A stretch of DNA of 64,000 nucleotides, from positions 248,001 through 312,000 of the forward strand of contig NZ_JAFJYB010000001.1 in assembly GCF_018777385.1 (NCBI RefSeq). The letters run 5' to 3'. Each line of letters opens with the position of its first letter. Position 1 is the first letter of the stretch. A program made the translations under genes and the position numbers. Below, in pieces: positions 53,301 to 62,440 of this stretch. Source of the stretch: Candidatus Symbiopectobacterium endolongispinus. GTDB lineage: Bacteria; Pseudomonadota; Gammaproteobacteria; Enterobacterales; Enterobacteriaceae. The notes below the pieces were generated by a model. The model searched no databases, had not been told where the DNA came from, and saw nothing but the letters and a program-made list of their open reading frames with translations.

Positions 53301-55694
53301 CTATTTTTTGTACAGACCACTATCTACTGAGCGTAACGAACGGTATTTACCCTGTCCCAGCTTAAGGTTTGTCCGCCAAACGTAATCCCCACTCAGATTG
53401 ATGTGCTCCCATCCCAGCGGGGACAAATGAGAAATAAGTTGTTCATTAATAGGGAGCCCTTTTCGTCTCAGGGAATCTATGGCTCTTTCTATATATACCG
53501 TATTCCACAGGGAGATCACCGCAGTCAGCAACGTCAAACCACTAGCCCAGTAGTTCTGATTCTCCGGCCCCAGATCTCTGACCTCCCCCAACCGGTGCAT
53601 AAAGACCGCTCGTGCAAGCGCATTCCGGGCTTCACCTTTATTCAGCCCCGCCTGTACGCGTCGGCGCAGTGATGGATCTCGGAACTAGTCCAGCATAAAC
53701 AGTGTCCGCTCGATGCGTCCGATTTCCCTCAATGCCTTTACAAGGCCATTCTGTTTAGGATAACTTGCAAGTTTTTTCATCATCAGCGATGCGGTAACTG
53801 TCCCCTGTTTTATCGAGCTTGCGAGGCGAAGTACCTCATTCCAGTGCGTCTCAATATCTTTAAGATTCAGTTGGGTTGTGGATATCACAGATTGAAGTCC
53901 CGGATATCGCTCAGCCTTTCCATGAATAAAAATCCGCTTGTCATGAAGATCCCGGATCCTTGGCGCAAAAGCGAATCCAAGCAGATGCATCAGCGCGAAA
54001 ACATGCTCCGTAAAACCAGCGGTATCAGTGTAATGCTCTGTAATTTCCAGATCACTTTCGTGATACAGCAGACCATCAAGTACATGCGTGGAGTCACGCA
54101 CACGACTGATCACTTTGGTGTAAAACGGGCTGTATTGATCCGATATATGCGTGTAAATCTGCACGCCTGGCTCCTGCCCGTATTTCAGATTGACCTGACC
54201 CGCATAACGCCCGTGACTACCCACCAGAAAGTTCTGTCCGTCAGACGACGACGTTGTACCATCGCCCCAGAATGCCGACAGATGCCGCTTTTTCTGAGCA
54301 TTAACCAGCTCAGCCAGCGCGGCTGAATAGGTTTCATCCCTGATGTACCAGGCCTGAATGCCCTCCAGTGACAACTTTGTTGTTCCCGGACAGGATTCGG
54401 CCATTTTTGTCAGCCCCAGATTGATGCCATCGGCCAGGATGGTGGTCAGTAACAACTTTCTGTCTTTTGGTCTGACGTGATTATTTTTAAGATGCGTGAA
54501 ATGGCGGGTAAAACCGGTCCAGCCGTCCACTTCATCCAGCATTTCAGTAATTTTAGGGTGAGGCAACATGCCATAAACCAGATCGGCAAAAGGGGATGCT
54601 GCTGAAGGGACACTATTATCCAGCGGGGTAATTTTCACGCCTTTATCCGATATATCAACATCAGGCAAATCACCGGCCAGCGCCATCGTATTCACTTCTT
54701 CCAGGCGCGATGCCAGAAGCGTCATACGGTTGTACTCATGGCAATCGGTCAGAATGGCAAGGGATAGCTGATTATCCCGGAGTGATTTTTCAAAATCGTC
54801 AGACGGGATCAGATAGTCATCGAAATTCCTGTAGCGGCGCGATCCCTTTACCCAGATATCGCCAGAACGTAATGCCCCCTTCAACTCATTAAGTACGCAA
54901 AATTCGTAATATTTGCGGTCAATACCGGAGGGAGTGATCACTACCTTTCGCCAGCTTTCTGGGATGAACCCGATTGGCGCGGATGACGGGACTTTTCGGA
55001 GTTGTTTCCGATACATCTCTCTGACGGTATCCAGCGCGTCACTAAGCTGTATCGCGGCTGGCGCAGCCCTGAACTGCAACGCGGAAAGCATCCGGGGGGC
55101 ATACTTACGCAGCGTGCTGTATTTTTCAGTGATCAGATGAAGCGGGTCAAAGTTGTCCTTACGTGACAGAAACCGCGTTTCCTCCACGCTGTTGATGAAT
55201 TCCTGCCAGGGAATGACGTCTTCTATTGCGGCCCAGGGATCTTCGCCGGATTCTCTGGCGTTAAGTAACGCCTGCCCGACGGTAATGAACTGCTTCAGCT
55301 TGCTCTGAATAAGCTTTCCCGTTTGCTGGAGCCGTTCGGCCTGCGTGCGTTTTGCCCTGTTGAACAGGCTACCCAGAATACGCTCGTGCAGATCAATAAC
55401 TTCGTCAGTCAGGGTGGCCCTGGCCTCTGATATTATACAAACCAGCGAGGCATAACGGCGGATATCCGTGAATTTAGCCAGATCCCGGCTACTCATTTTC
55501 CTGCCTTCGCGTGCCAGTTTCAGTAAACGGTTCTGGTGAACGGAAAGCGCAATGCCGTCAGGCAATGCCAGCGACTCAATGGCATTTAACCGGTCGGTTT
55601 CGTACACTACCTGACAAATATGTACGAAAGTCAGTGAAATTAATTTCGGATACGCATTATAATATTTACACCCATTTCGTACAGAAAATTTCAT
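53301..55694 (-). pseudogene. tnpA: Tn3-family transposase TnpA, N-truncated with internal amber
   Basis: Catalytic core largely preserved: first Asp in the AFWGDGTTSSSDGQNF motif, second Asp in VLDGLLYHESDLEI, Glu in [15 protein letters not shown]. An in-frame TAG (53685-53687) falls between the second Asp and the Glu at ...[15 protein letters not shown], where relatives have Trp, so the truncated product lacks the third catalytic residue. The N-terminus starts one base from tnpR and lacks about 200 residues of the usual DNA-binding region: homology begins at ETDRLNAIESLALPDGI. The element cannot move by itself. Confidence 0.93.
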
Positions 55695-55695
55695 T

Positions 55696-56264
55696 ATGTC
55701 ACGAATTTTTGCCTATTGTCGGGTCTCTACTCTGGAACAGACTACCGAAAATCAAGGTCGGGAAATCGAAACCGCTGGTTTTAGCGTCAAACCCCAGCGA
55801 ATAATCGAAGAACAAATCAGTGGTTCGGTAGCGGCCGGTGAACGTCCTGGTTTTAACCGGTTGCTTGACCGACTGGAAAATGGCGATGTATTGATTGTCA
55901 TAAAATTGGATCGTCTTGGTCGTAATGCGATGGATATCAGGAAAACAGTGGAGCAACTGGCCGGATCAGGTATTCGGGTGCATTGGGTGGCGTTGATTTG
56001 ACCAGTCCGACGATGCAGGTGATTTCAGCGGTTGCTGAATTTGAACGAGACCTTTTACTCGAGCGCACCTATTCGGGGATAGCAAGAGCACGGGATGCAG
56101 GAAAGCGCTTTGGGCGCCCACCGGTGTTAAATGAAGAACAAAAACAAAGGGTACTCGAACGAATTCAGTCTGGTGTAAGTATAAGTGCTATTGCCCGGGA
56201 ATTCAGAACCACACGGCAAACGATTCTGAGAGTTAAAGTAAAACAGCAAATACCTACTGTTTAA
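55696..56264 (+). pseudogene. tnpR: Serine resolvase TnpR, frameshifted
   Basis: Site-specific recombinase that resolves Tn3 cointegrates. The N-terminal catalytic domain has the active Ser in [12 protein letters not shown] and the [10 protein letters not shown] motif. The frame is lost near 55985 (GIRVHW / [20 protein letters not shown]). The second frame holds the E-helix and the C-terminal helix-turn-helix ([20 protein letters not shown]). Only one base separates its start from that of tnpA, so the normal res site between the two genes is missing or overlapped. Confidence 0.92.
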
Positions 56265-56310
56265 AAAATAGTCTTAGCGTAGGATATTTTCCGTTTTCCA
56301 AGCGGACCCC

Positions 56311-57334
56311 TAAATGGACATCACTCACCGAAAGCATCCTCTTCTCCCGGTAATATCACCGTTTATGGCAGCAATGCGACGGCGACGTCGTACGGTGGGA
56401 ATACTCCAGCGATGCCATCTGCCCCCTGGAGTTCTATGACGGAAAAGCTCTTGGCTTCGGATAAACTCAATCAAGATCAATACCTTATATTATTGAAGGA
56501 TTTGATTGCCTCGATGGGAGAAAGGCGCGAGACGCCAGCAAATTTTTTCAACCACTACCCACTGCTTAGCCGACTGAACGGCATCAGTATGCAAGATTTA
56601 TCCTCCCATTAGACGCGGCAGAATGGAAATAGTCTTTATCGAGACGGATAGCGCGCAGCCTTCCACGCCAGTGGCTGAGCCGCAACAGGAACCCCGCGTT
56701 CAGCTAAGGCGGCGCGCTTCCGCCACTAGTTCCGTTAGCTCTGATGTATCGTCCATGTCACCAGCGCGATCGCCTCTGGATAATTTCCAGATTAGCGCGC
56801 TGTCGCCTAGGCAGAACGTTAACCCCTTGGCCTCACTAGAGGCGTACCGTACCGTCGGGACCGATCTATCCGCCGTTGTGACTTAAAAGGGGCCTGCGGC
56901 AAATGACGATTCTTCTGCGATCGAAGAAGCGAGCCGTTCGGGGGCCGCCTCTTCAGTAGGAAGTTCTTCATCCGCTATCAACAGCGAGGATCTGGCATTG
57001 CTGAAGCGCTGGCTTGGGGATGAAGTCCAAGAGAATGAAAAAGGAGAGCATTAATAAACTGATCTTGCGTGGGGATGGATTGTATACCCAAACGCTGGAT
57101 CACTTCCTGGAAAGAGCATTTCTCGCTGAGGCAGGCACTGAAGAGCACAGTGATGTACAGAAGGCCTACATCAACGAGTCATTTCGTAAAATGCAATTGC
57201 ACGAAGATTTTTTCCAACTGAGCCGTAGTGCTCAAGCGTTGGTAGAGAAATACAGTGAAAAACGCAATTTTCGGGTCTTGACCACCACGCCTGGCGTTAG
57301 GCGTACCCTGTCCTCACAGATATCACGAGGATGA
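56311..57334 (+). pseudogene. sipA: sipA-like effector gene, 3' part
   Basis: Continues the interrupted gene after the second TAAAT. First frame: Ser/Gly/Asn-rich linker, then KLLASDKLNQDQYLILLKDL to 56612. Frame change to a Ser/Pro-rich section (56623-56886, RRRASATSSVSSDVSSMSPA), in-frame TAA 56884-56886, then a further frameshift near 57040 to KKESINKLILRGDGLYTQTL and a helical end at 57334. The weak likeness of the last part to the SipA actin-binding tail is not decisive; another effector family is possible. Confidence 0.5.
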
Positions 57335-57338
57335 TGGC

Positions 57339-57605
57339 GTGATAAGCGGGAGTGATAATGCGCACCAGGTGAAAGCATTAATTCACCAGGTGAGCGGTAT
57401 ACCGATTGACTGCATTGGGTTGCATGATAGCGTAATCGCCACGTTGGGTCTGGATTCGGTCGAGATGATCGATTTACTGATGCAGCTTGAGACATTCGGG
57501 GTGACGATCCCGTCAGCGCAGATAGACGCTACGCTGACGGTACACAATATTGTTGAACGCTTCGTCGATGGCTTTTGTTCCGAAAGAAATCAACCCACCT
57601 TGTAA
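57339..57605 (+). CDS. iacP: IacP-type acyl carrier protein
   Basis: Acyl-carrier-like protein linked to effector secretion in SPI-1, where it also lies directly after sipA. GTG start at 57339, 88 residues. The carrier motif LGLDSVEMIDLL holds the Ser for phosphopantetheine. Intact. Its last 16 bases overlap the 3' end of dhaR on the other strand, marking the right border of the island. sicP and sptP, which follow in Salmonella, are absent. Confidence 0.9.
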   Translation: MISGSDNAHQVKALIHQVSGIPIDCIGLHDSVIATLGLDSVEMIDLLMQLETFGVTIPSAQIDATLTVHNIVERFVDGFCSERNQPTL

Positions 57606-59572
57606 TCGGCAAGGTGGATGTTAAATTGCTTGAGTTTACGCCACAGGGACGTGCGGCCAATTTTTAATGATGAAGCCATTTGTGAGGCTTTGCCCCGGCA
57701 GTGGATCGCTGCCTGAATGAGCGCATCCCGCTCCATCTCTTGTAATGAATGAGGATGAAGGCTCGCTTCTCTGGAGGATGCCTCGAGAATGTTTTCACTC
57801 AATGGTGCAGGAATGCCTTTGACTTTTATTCGGTTACCGGTGCTATAGCTATAGGCACGTTCGAACACATTGCGCAGTTCGAGGTTATTTCCCGGCCAGG
57901 CATAGCGCATAAGTAACTGCTGCACATCTTCAGAAAGCGTTACATTAGCCCCCATCTCGCGGCTCATGATCTTAAGGTAGTGTTTGATCAATGCTGGGAT
58001 ATCTTCGCTACGCTCCCGCAGGGCTGGCTCGTGAATGTAGAACGATTGCAACTCGTACAGCAGGTGACGGCGAAAGCGGTTTTCCTCAACAAACTGATTG
58101 ATGTCCACATCCGTAGTAGTGATCAACCTAACATCCAACGGTACCAACGTCTGGTTGGCTTTGTTGAGCAATCCGGTTTTCAGCAGTTGTAACGGCGCGG
58201 TTTGCACTTCTTGTGTCAGGTATTCGACATTCTCTAACAGCAGTGTGCCACCTTTCGCCAACTCGAATTTGGAAATGACCGGTTTATCTGTATGCGCGTT
58301 GTTGCCAAGGAATTCGCTTGCCATAGCCTCGCGCGGTATTGGCTGGCAATTGATGGTGATAAATGGCTTATCCCGACGCTCGCTGGCGTTATGAATGGCC
58401 TGTGCCAGATAGGCTTTACCAAGCCCCTCTTCACCATGCAGCAGGACTGAACCGCGCCCCTTCGCCGCCTGCTGTGCAAGGCGGACCACACGGCGGATAG
58501 CGCTGGAGGTTCCAACGTAATCGAGGTCGTCAAATGTCAGGCGGGCATACGCCCCGCCGTGACGATGCACCAGTTCACGAATATGATCGATAGGGTGCAA
58601 CAGCGCAATGTAACGGTCGGGCGTATTGGCGATGCATTTCACTATTTTGAGCGACATTGCCAGTGCGATAAACACGCCTTGGAACTCGACCGCGGTTTCT
58701 AACAGGTAGACATCCTGGTTTTCCGCAATGGCATGAACGATCCGCTGCGGTAAGGTCAGCGTCTCATGAATATTTTTTCCTAATAGCTTCTCCCCCTTAA
58801 CATTGAGGAAGTCGCTGCCATTTTTGTTCAGATAGAGGATGGTGCCTTTATGATCCCAAGCGAGAACGCCTTCTTCAACGCCATCCAGCAGAGCGTGTAC
58901 TTCACTCAAATGCTGGTTGGATTCAGCCAAAATCATATCCGTGTGCAATTTTGCGCTGATTTGCTGTGCAGTGGAATGCACTAGCGCCAGGGCGGAAACC
59001 GTATCGCTGTTGTTCAGCAGAATCAGCCCAACCGCCTCCATCACGGCGCTGTAGCTGTCGAAAACCGGCGTGGCGAAGCAGGAAAATGGATGCAAATGCT
59101 GATTGAAATGCTCATAGCCTTGCAGGCTGACCGGCTCGTGTAACAGCAGTACCGTTGTGACGGCATTATTGCCCATCATACTTTCGCGCCAGTAAATGCC
59201 TTCACCAATACCCAGAGCCATCAGCCGTTGGCTCATGGCCGGAGAGGCGTGAAAACTCAACGTACATCCGGTTTCATCGGTCAGTAACAAGGCGCATTCC
59301 GCGGTGGTGAGACAGGCAAAGATATCCTCCAGTATTGGCGCAGCGATATTGATCATATCGGCACGGTTGCGGCACAGGGACTTGAACGTAATACCTTTGG
59401 CGTAGAGCGGCGTTGACCAATGGTCGTGACGCTGTTGTCGCCGGCAACGCAGCCATGATTCAGTGACATAGGGCTTTAGCGCGAGATGTTCCATGCTGGC
59501 AGCATCGGTATACTGTATTGAGTCCGGCGTGATGAAATCGTGCCAGAGGGTTTTCAATTCAGTCTGTTTCAC
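57590..59572 (-). CDS. dhaR: DhaR, transcriptional activator of dihydroxyacetone kinase genes
   Basis: AAA+ enhancer-type regulator of the dha operon. 660 residues: N-terminal GAF-like sensing domain (about 60-190), PAS domain (about 215-320; VEEGVLAWDHKGTILYLNKN), AAA+ domain with the P-loop VLLHGEEGLGKAYLAQAIHN, and a Fis-type helix-turn-helix at the end (QMASSLKIGRTSLWRKLKQF). The sigma-54 contact loop GAFTGA is replaced by SEFLGNN, as in E. coli DhaR, which works with sigma-70. DhaK and DhaL normally act as its co-repressor and co-activator; both are broken here while dhaR is intact. Confidence 0.94.
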   Translation of the reverse strand: MKQTELKTLWHDFITPDSIQYTDAASMEHLALKPYVTESWLRCRRQQRHDHWSTPLYAKGITFKSLCRNRADMINIAAPILEDIFACLTTAECALLLTDETGCTLSFHASPAMSQRLMALGIGEGIYWRESMMGNNAVTTVLLLHEPVSLQGYEHFNQHLHPFSCFATPVFDSYSAVMEAVGLILLNNSDTVSALALVHSTAQQISAKLHTDMILAESNQHLSEVHALLDGVEEGVLAWDHKGTILYLNKNGSDFLNVKGEKLLGKNIHETLTLPQRIVHAIAENQDVYLLETAVEFQGVFIALAMSLKIVKCIANTPDRYIALLHPIDHIRELVHRHGGAYARLTFDDLDYVGTSSAIRRVVRLAQQAAKGRGSVLLHGEEGLGKAYLAQAIHNASERRDKPFITINCQPIPREAMASEFLGNNAHTDKPVISKFELAKGGTLLLENVEYLTQEVQTAPLQLLKTGLLNKANQTLVPLDVRLITTTDVDINQFVEENRFRRHLLYELQSFYIHEPALRERSEDIPALIKHYLKIMSREMGANVTLSEDVQQLLMRYAWPGNNLELRNVFERAYSYSTGNRIKVKGIPAPLSENILEASSREASLHPHSLQEMERDALIQAAIHCRGKASQMASSLKIGRTSLWRKLKQFNIHLADYKVG

Positions 59573-59964
59573 CAGTTGCTCCTTTATCGCACCACTTTAG
59601 GAAATAGGTAACGCATTTATGTTCCATTTTGGAAATCTTATGTCGAATCTGTGATGCGCATCGCCAACCGCGTGTAGCGATGTAGTAAATCTAATGATTT
59701 GGTTTAATTTATTGAATTTAAATGTATTTATTATTCCATTCAACGAAGTGTGAGTTGCGGCACAACTTTCGTCACAGTTTGACGGGTATCAAATAACAGA
59801 GCGAACGGCGTTATTGATGTTTCATTTTGGTGCTTTTTACGGCGTAACGATGTTCCTGAATTGAACAAAAAATTATTTTTTACAGCATGGATTCGGCTTC
59901 CTACTCTCATCGTGTTCGTTCCGTCATGTGGGTAACCCCTCAACCGAAAACGAAGGAGACAGTA
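59573..59964. promoter_or_regulatory. Divergent dhaR-glpF regulatory region
   Basis: 392 bp without a gene between the dhaR start (minus) and the glpF start (plus). It should carry the DhaR-controlled promoter. A good ribosome site, AAGGAG, precedes glpF. No clear operator palindrome was found by eye. Confidence 0.6.
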
Positions 59965-60686
59965 ATGAACATTTTTCTTGCAGAATTGATTGGCACCATG
60001 GTGCTGATACTGCTTGGCAACGGTGTAGTAGCCAACGTGGTGCTAGCGCGGACCAAAGTGGGCAATAGCGGCTGGGTCGTTATTACCGCGGGGTGGGGAT
60101 TTGCAGTCGCAATCACCGTATATATCACGGGCTGGGTGAGCGGGGCACATCTGAATCCGGCCGTTACTTTTGGCATGTGGTTGTATGGCACAGTATCTCG
60201 GGCGCAATGGCTCTGGCCTACGTCGTCGCTCAATGTATCGGTGCTTTTCTCGGTTCGATTCTGGTCTATCTTACTTACAAACGACACTACGACGTGACTG
60301 AAGATGCAGGACTGATACTGGCGACGTTTTCTACCGGGCCTGCGGTGCGCGACTTTAAGTGGAACCTGGTCACAGAAATTATTGGTACGGCTGTTTTAGT
60401 CTTTGGCGTACTGGGGATATTTAATTCGCATAACGGGATTGCGTCCGGTTTTGGTCCGTTCGCGGTGGGGATTCTGGTGTATAGCATCGGTTTGTCGTTG
60501 GGTGGCCCCACGGGCTATGCCATCAACCAGGCGCGTGATTTAGGGCCAAGAATCGCTCATGCTTTGTTGCCCATCAAAAATAAAGGTCATTCCGATTGGG
60601 AATACGCCTGGGTGCCAATTGTCGGTCCGTTGATCGGTGGTGGTATCGGTGCGCTGTGCTACAAATTTTTACCGGTTTTTGCCTAA
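59965..60686 (+). pseudogene. glpF: Glycerol facilitator-like aquaporin, frameshifted
   Basis: MIP-family channel. The start at 59965 follows AAGGAG. The first half has LAELIGTMVLILLGNGVVAN and the first NPA box (SGAHLNPAVTFGMW). The frame changes near 60195 to SGAMALAYVVAQCIGAFLGS and the second half ends at 60686. The second NPA box region reads GPTGYAINQARDLGPR, as in GlpF (NxARD). A single indel seems to be the only damage. It presumably imported glycerol for the dha genes. Confidence 0.9.
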
Positions 60687-60758
60687 CGGGCGGTACGCCG
60701 CTCACCCATGGAAATCGTCCTTTCCCCAGCGAAAGGGCGGTCATCAAGAGGAAGGGTC

Positions 60759-61823
60759 ATGAAAAAGCTCATCAACAAAGTCGATGATGTTATCAGAGAA
60801 CAACTTGAAGGTTTCGCACTAGCCCACCTGGAATTGACGGTGAATACCGAGCCTTTCTATGTTTGTCGCCGTTCGGATAAGCCTAAAGTGGCGCTGATCT
60901 CCGGCGGGGGCTCCGGACATGAGCCGATGCATGCTGGTTTTGTCGGTTTTGGCATGCTGGACGGTGCATGTCCCGGCCATATTTTTACTTCGCCTACGCA
61001 CGATCAAATGTATGAGTGTGCGCAGAACGTCAGTAACGAAAATGGCGTATTGCTGCTAATCAAAAACTATACCGGGGATATCCTTAATTTTGAGACCGCC
61101 GCAGAACTGCTGCACGGTGAAGGCATTGCCGTACAAGTGGCCGTCATTGACGATGATGTCGCAGTGAAGGACAGCTTGTACACGGCGGGCCGTCGTGGCG
61201 TTGCCACCACCGTGTTGGCAGAGAAACTGTTGGGGGCAGCGGCAGAAGAGGGATATATCCTGTAGCAATGTTCAGCGCTGGCGACGCGTATTGCCGATCA
61301 GGGCAGTTCTATTGGCGTTGCGCTCTCCCCATGCACGGTCCCCGCTGCTGGTAAGCCCAGCTTTTCGTTGCCGGAATATGGAATTGAATTTGGCATTGGT
61401 ATTCACGGTGAACCGGGCATCCGTCGGGAAAAGTACACCGATGGTGACACCATTGTCAGCGCCATGCTCGATGAAATCCTTGATAACACCCCTTACGTGA
61501 GAACGCTGCGCCAATGGGATCGGGAAAAGGGGGAATGGTTTGACTATACCCGCACCACGACGCCGCTCAACGCAGGCGACAATGTGATTGTGCTGGTTAA
61601 CGGACTGGGCGCAACACCTGCCTCTGAGCTGTACGGCGTTTATCGCAAAGTGGCGGAAATCCTGGCGGCGAAGCACACCAACATTGCACGTAATCTGGTC
61701 GGCACCTATTGCAGTGCGATTGATATGCAGGGTGTCTCCATAACGGTGCTGAAAGTGGATGACGAAATGCTCTCTCTGTGGGATTTCCCGGTTAGCACAC
61801 CGGCGCTGAGATGGAAAATGTAG
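60759..61823 (+). pseudogene. dhaK: dhaK with a single amber codon
   Basis: Dihydroxyacetone-binding subunit of the PTS-dependent kinase. The frame is 355 codons (E. coli DhaK 356 residues) with one TAG at 61263-61265 (EEGYIL*QCSALATR). The active-site His that binds dihydroxyacetone covalently lies after it in FGIGIHGEPGIRRE. The N-terminal [19 protein letters not shown] loop is intact. No other lesion, so readthrough or suppression would give a full protein. Confidence 0.92.
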
Positions 61824-61833
61824 TCAAGTCAGG

Positions 61834-61860
61834 CGATCTGCCGCCAACGGCGGCAGATCG
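61834..61860. promoter_or_regulatory. Perfect 12-bp palindrome between dhaK and dhaL
   Basis: CGATCTGCCGCC (61834-61845) pairs fully with GGCGGCAGATCG (61849-61860) over a 3-base loop. Very stable in RNA. No T-run, so more likely an mRNA stabiliser or an operator-like site than a terminator. Confidence 0.65.
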
Positions 61861-61917
61861 CGCGCAGATGCAGGGAGAGCCTGCATCCGGCGTTGATGCG
61901 ATGAAAACTGAGGTGCG

Positions 61918-62440
61918 ATGATGGTGGTAACGAAAAGCAAAGTGATCTCCTGGCTGGGTGCGGCGGCCGATGTATTTGAACAACAACAAGAATTTCTCAC
62001 CGATTTGGATCGTGAAATTGGCGATGCGGATCACGGGCTGAACATGAACCGTGGCTTTCGCAAGGTAAAAGAAAAGCTGCCTACGCTGGCGGATAAAGAT
62101 ATCGGCACCATCATGAAGAATACCGGCATGGTGCTGCTTTCCACCATCGGTGGGGCCAGCGGACCGCTGTATGGCACTTTCTTTATCAAAGCGGCAGAGA
62201 CCGTCATGGCGAAAGAAGAGTTGACGGTAACGGATCTCTACCATATGTATCAGGAAGGGACAGAGCGCATCATCGCACGCGGCATGGCGCATCCCGGCGA
62301 TAAAACCATGGTGGATACGCTGAGCGCATTGTCGCATCACTGAAAGCCCGACAAGAAGATCCGATTTCCTCAGCGATGGCGGAAACGCTGAAGGCGGCGG
62401 AGCAGGGAATGAAAAGCACTATCCCACTGCGTGCGGCGAA
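61918..62440 (+). pseudogene. dhaL: dhaL, frameshifted and missing its 3' end
   Basis: ADP-binding subunit of the PTS-dependent kinase. The first 140 codons carry the metal/nucleotide motif DREIGDADHGLNMNRGF and GGASGPLYGTFF. A one-base loss near 62325 shifts the frame: SAL|SHH* instead of VASLKARQEDPISSAMAETL. The gene then breaks off at TIPLRAAK, before the family's conserved KGRASYLGERSIGHQDPG, where dhaM sequence begins. Confidence 0.88.

Larger units (their letters stand above)
53262..56310. mobile_element. Tn3-family transposon, 3,049 bp, inserted in the sipA-like gene
   Basis: 38-bp terminal inverted repeats (53262-53299 and 56273-56310) differ at one base: left GTGGTCCGCTTGGAAAACGG, right (reverse complement) GGGGTCCGCTTGGAAAACGG. 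The similarity runs on for about 9 more bases with one further mismatch. The 5-bp direct repeat TAAAT flanks both ends (53257-53261 and 56311-56315), as expected for Tn3-type transposition. It carries only tnpA and tnpR, both damaged, and no passenger gene. Confidence 0.95.

Noticed and set aside
59573-59964. A sigma-54 promoter (-24/-12) upstream of glpF for DhaR
   Set aside because: No GG...GC pair with the right spacing was found, and DhaR lacks the GAFTGA loop needed to contact sigma-54.
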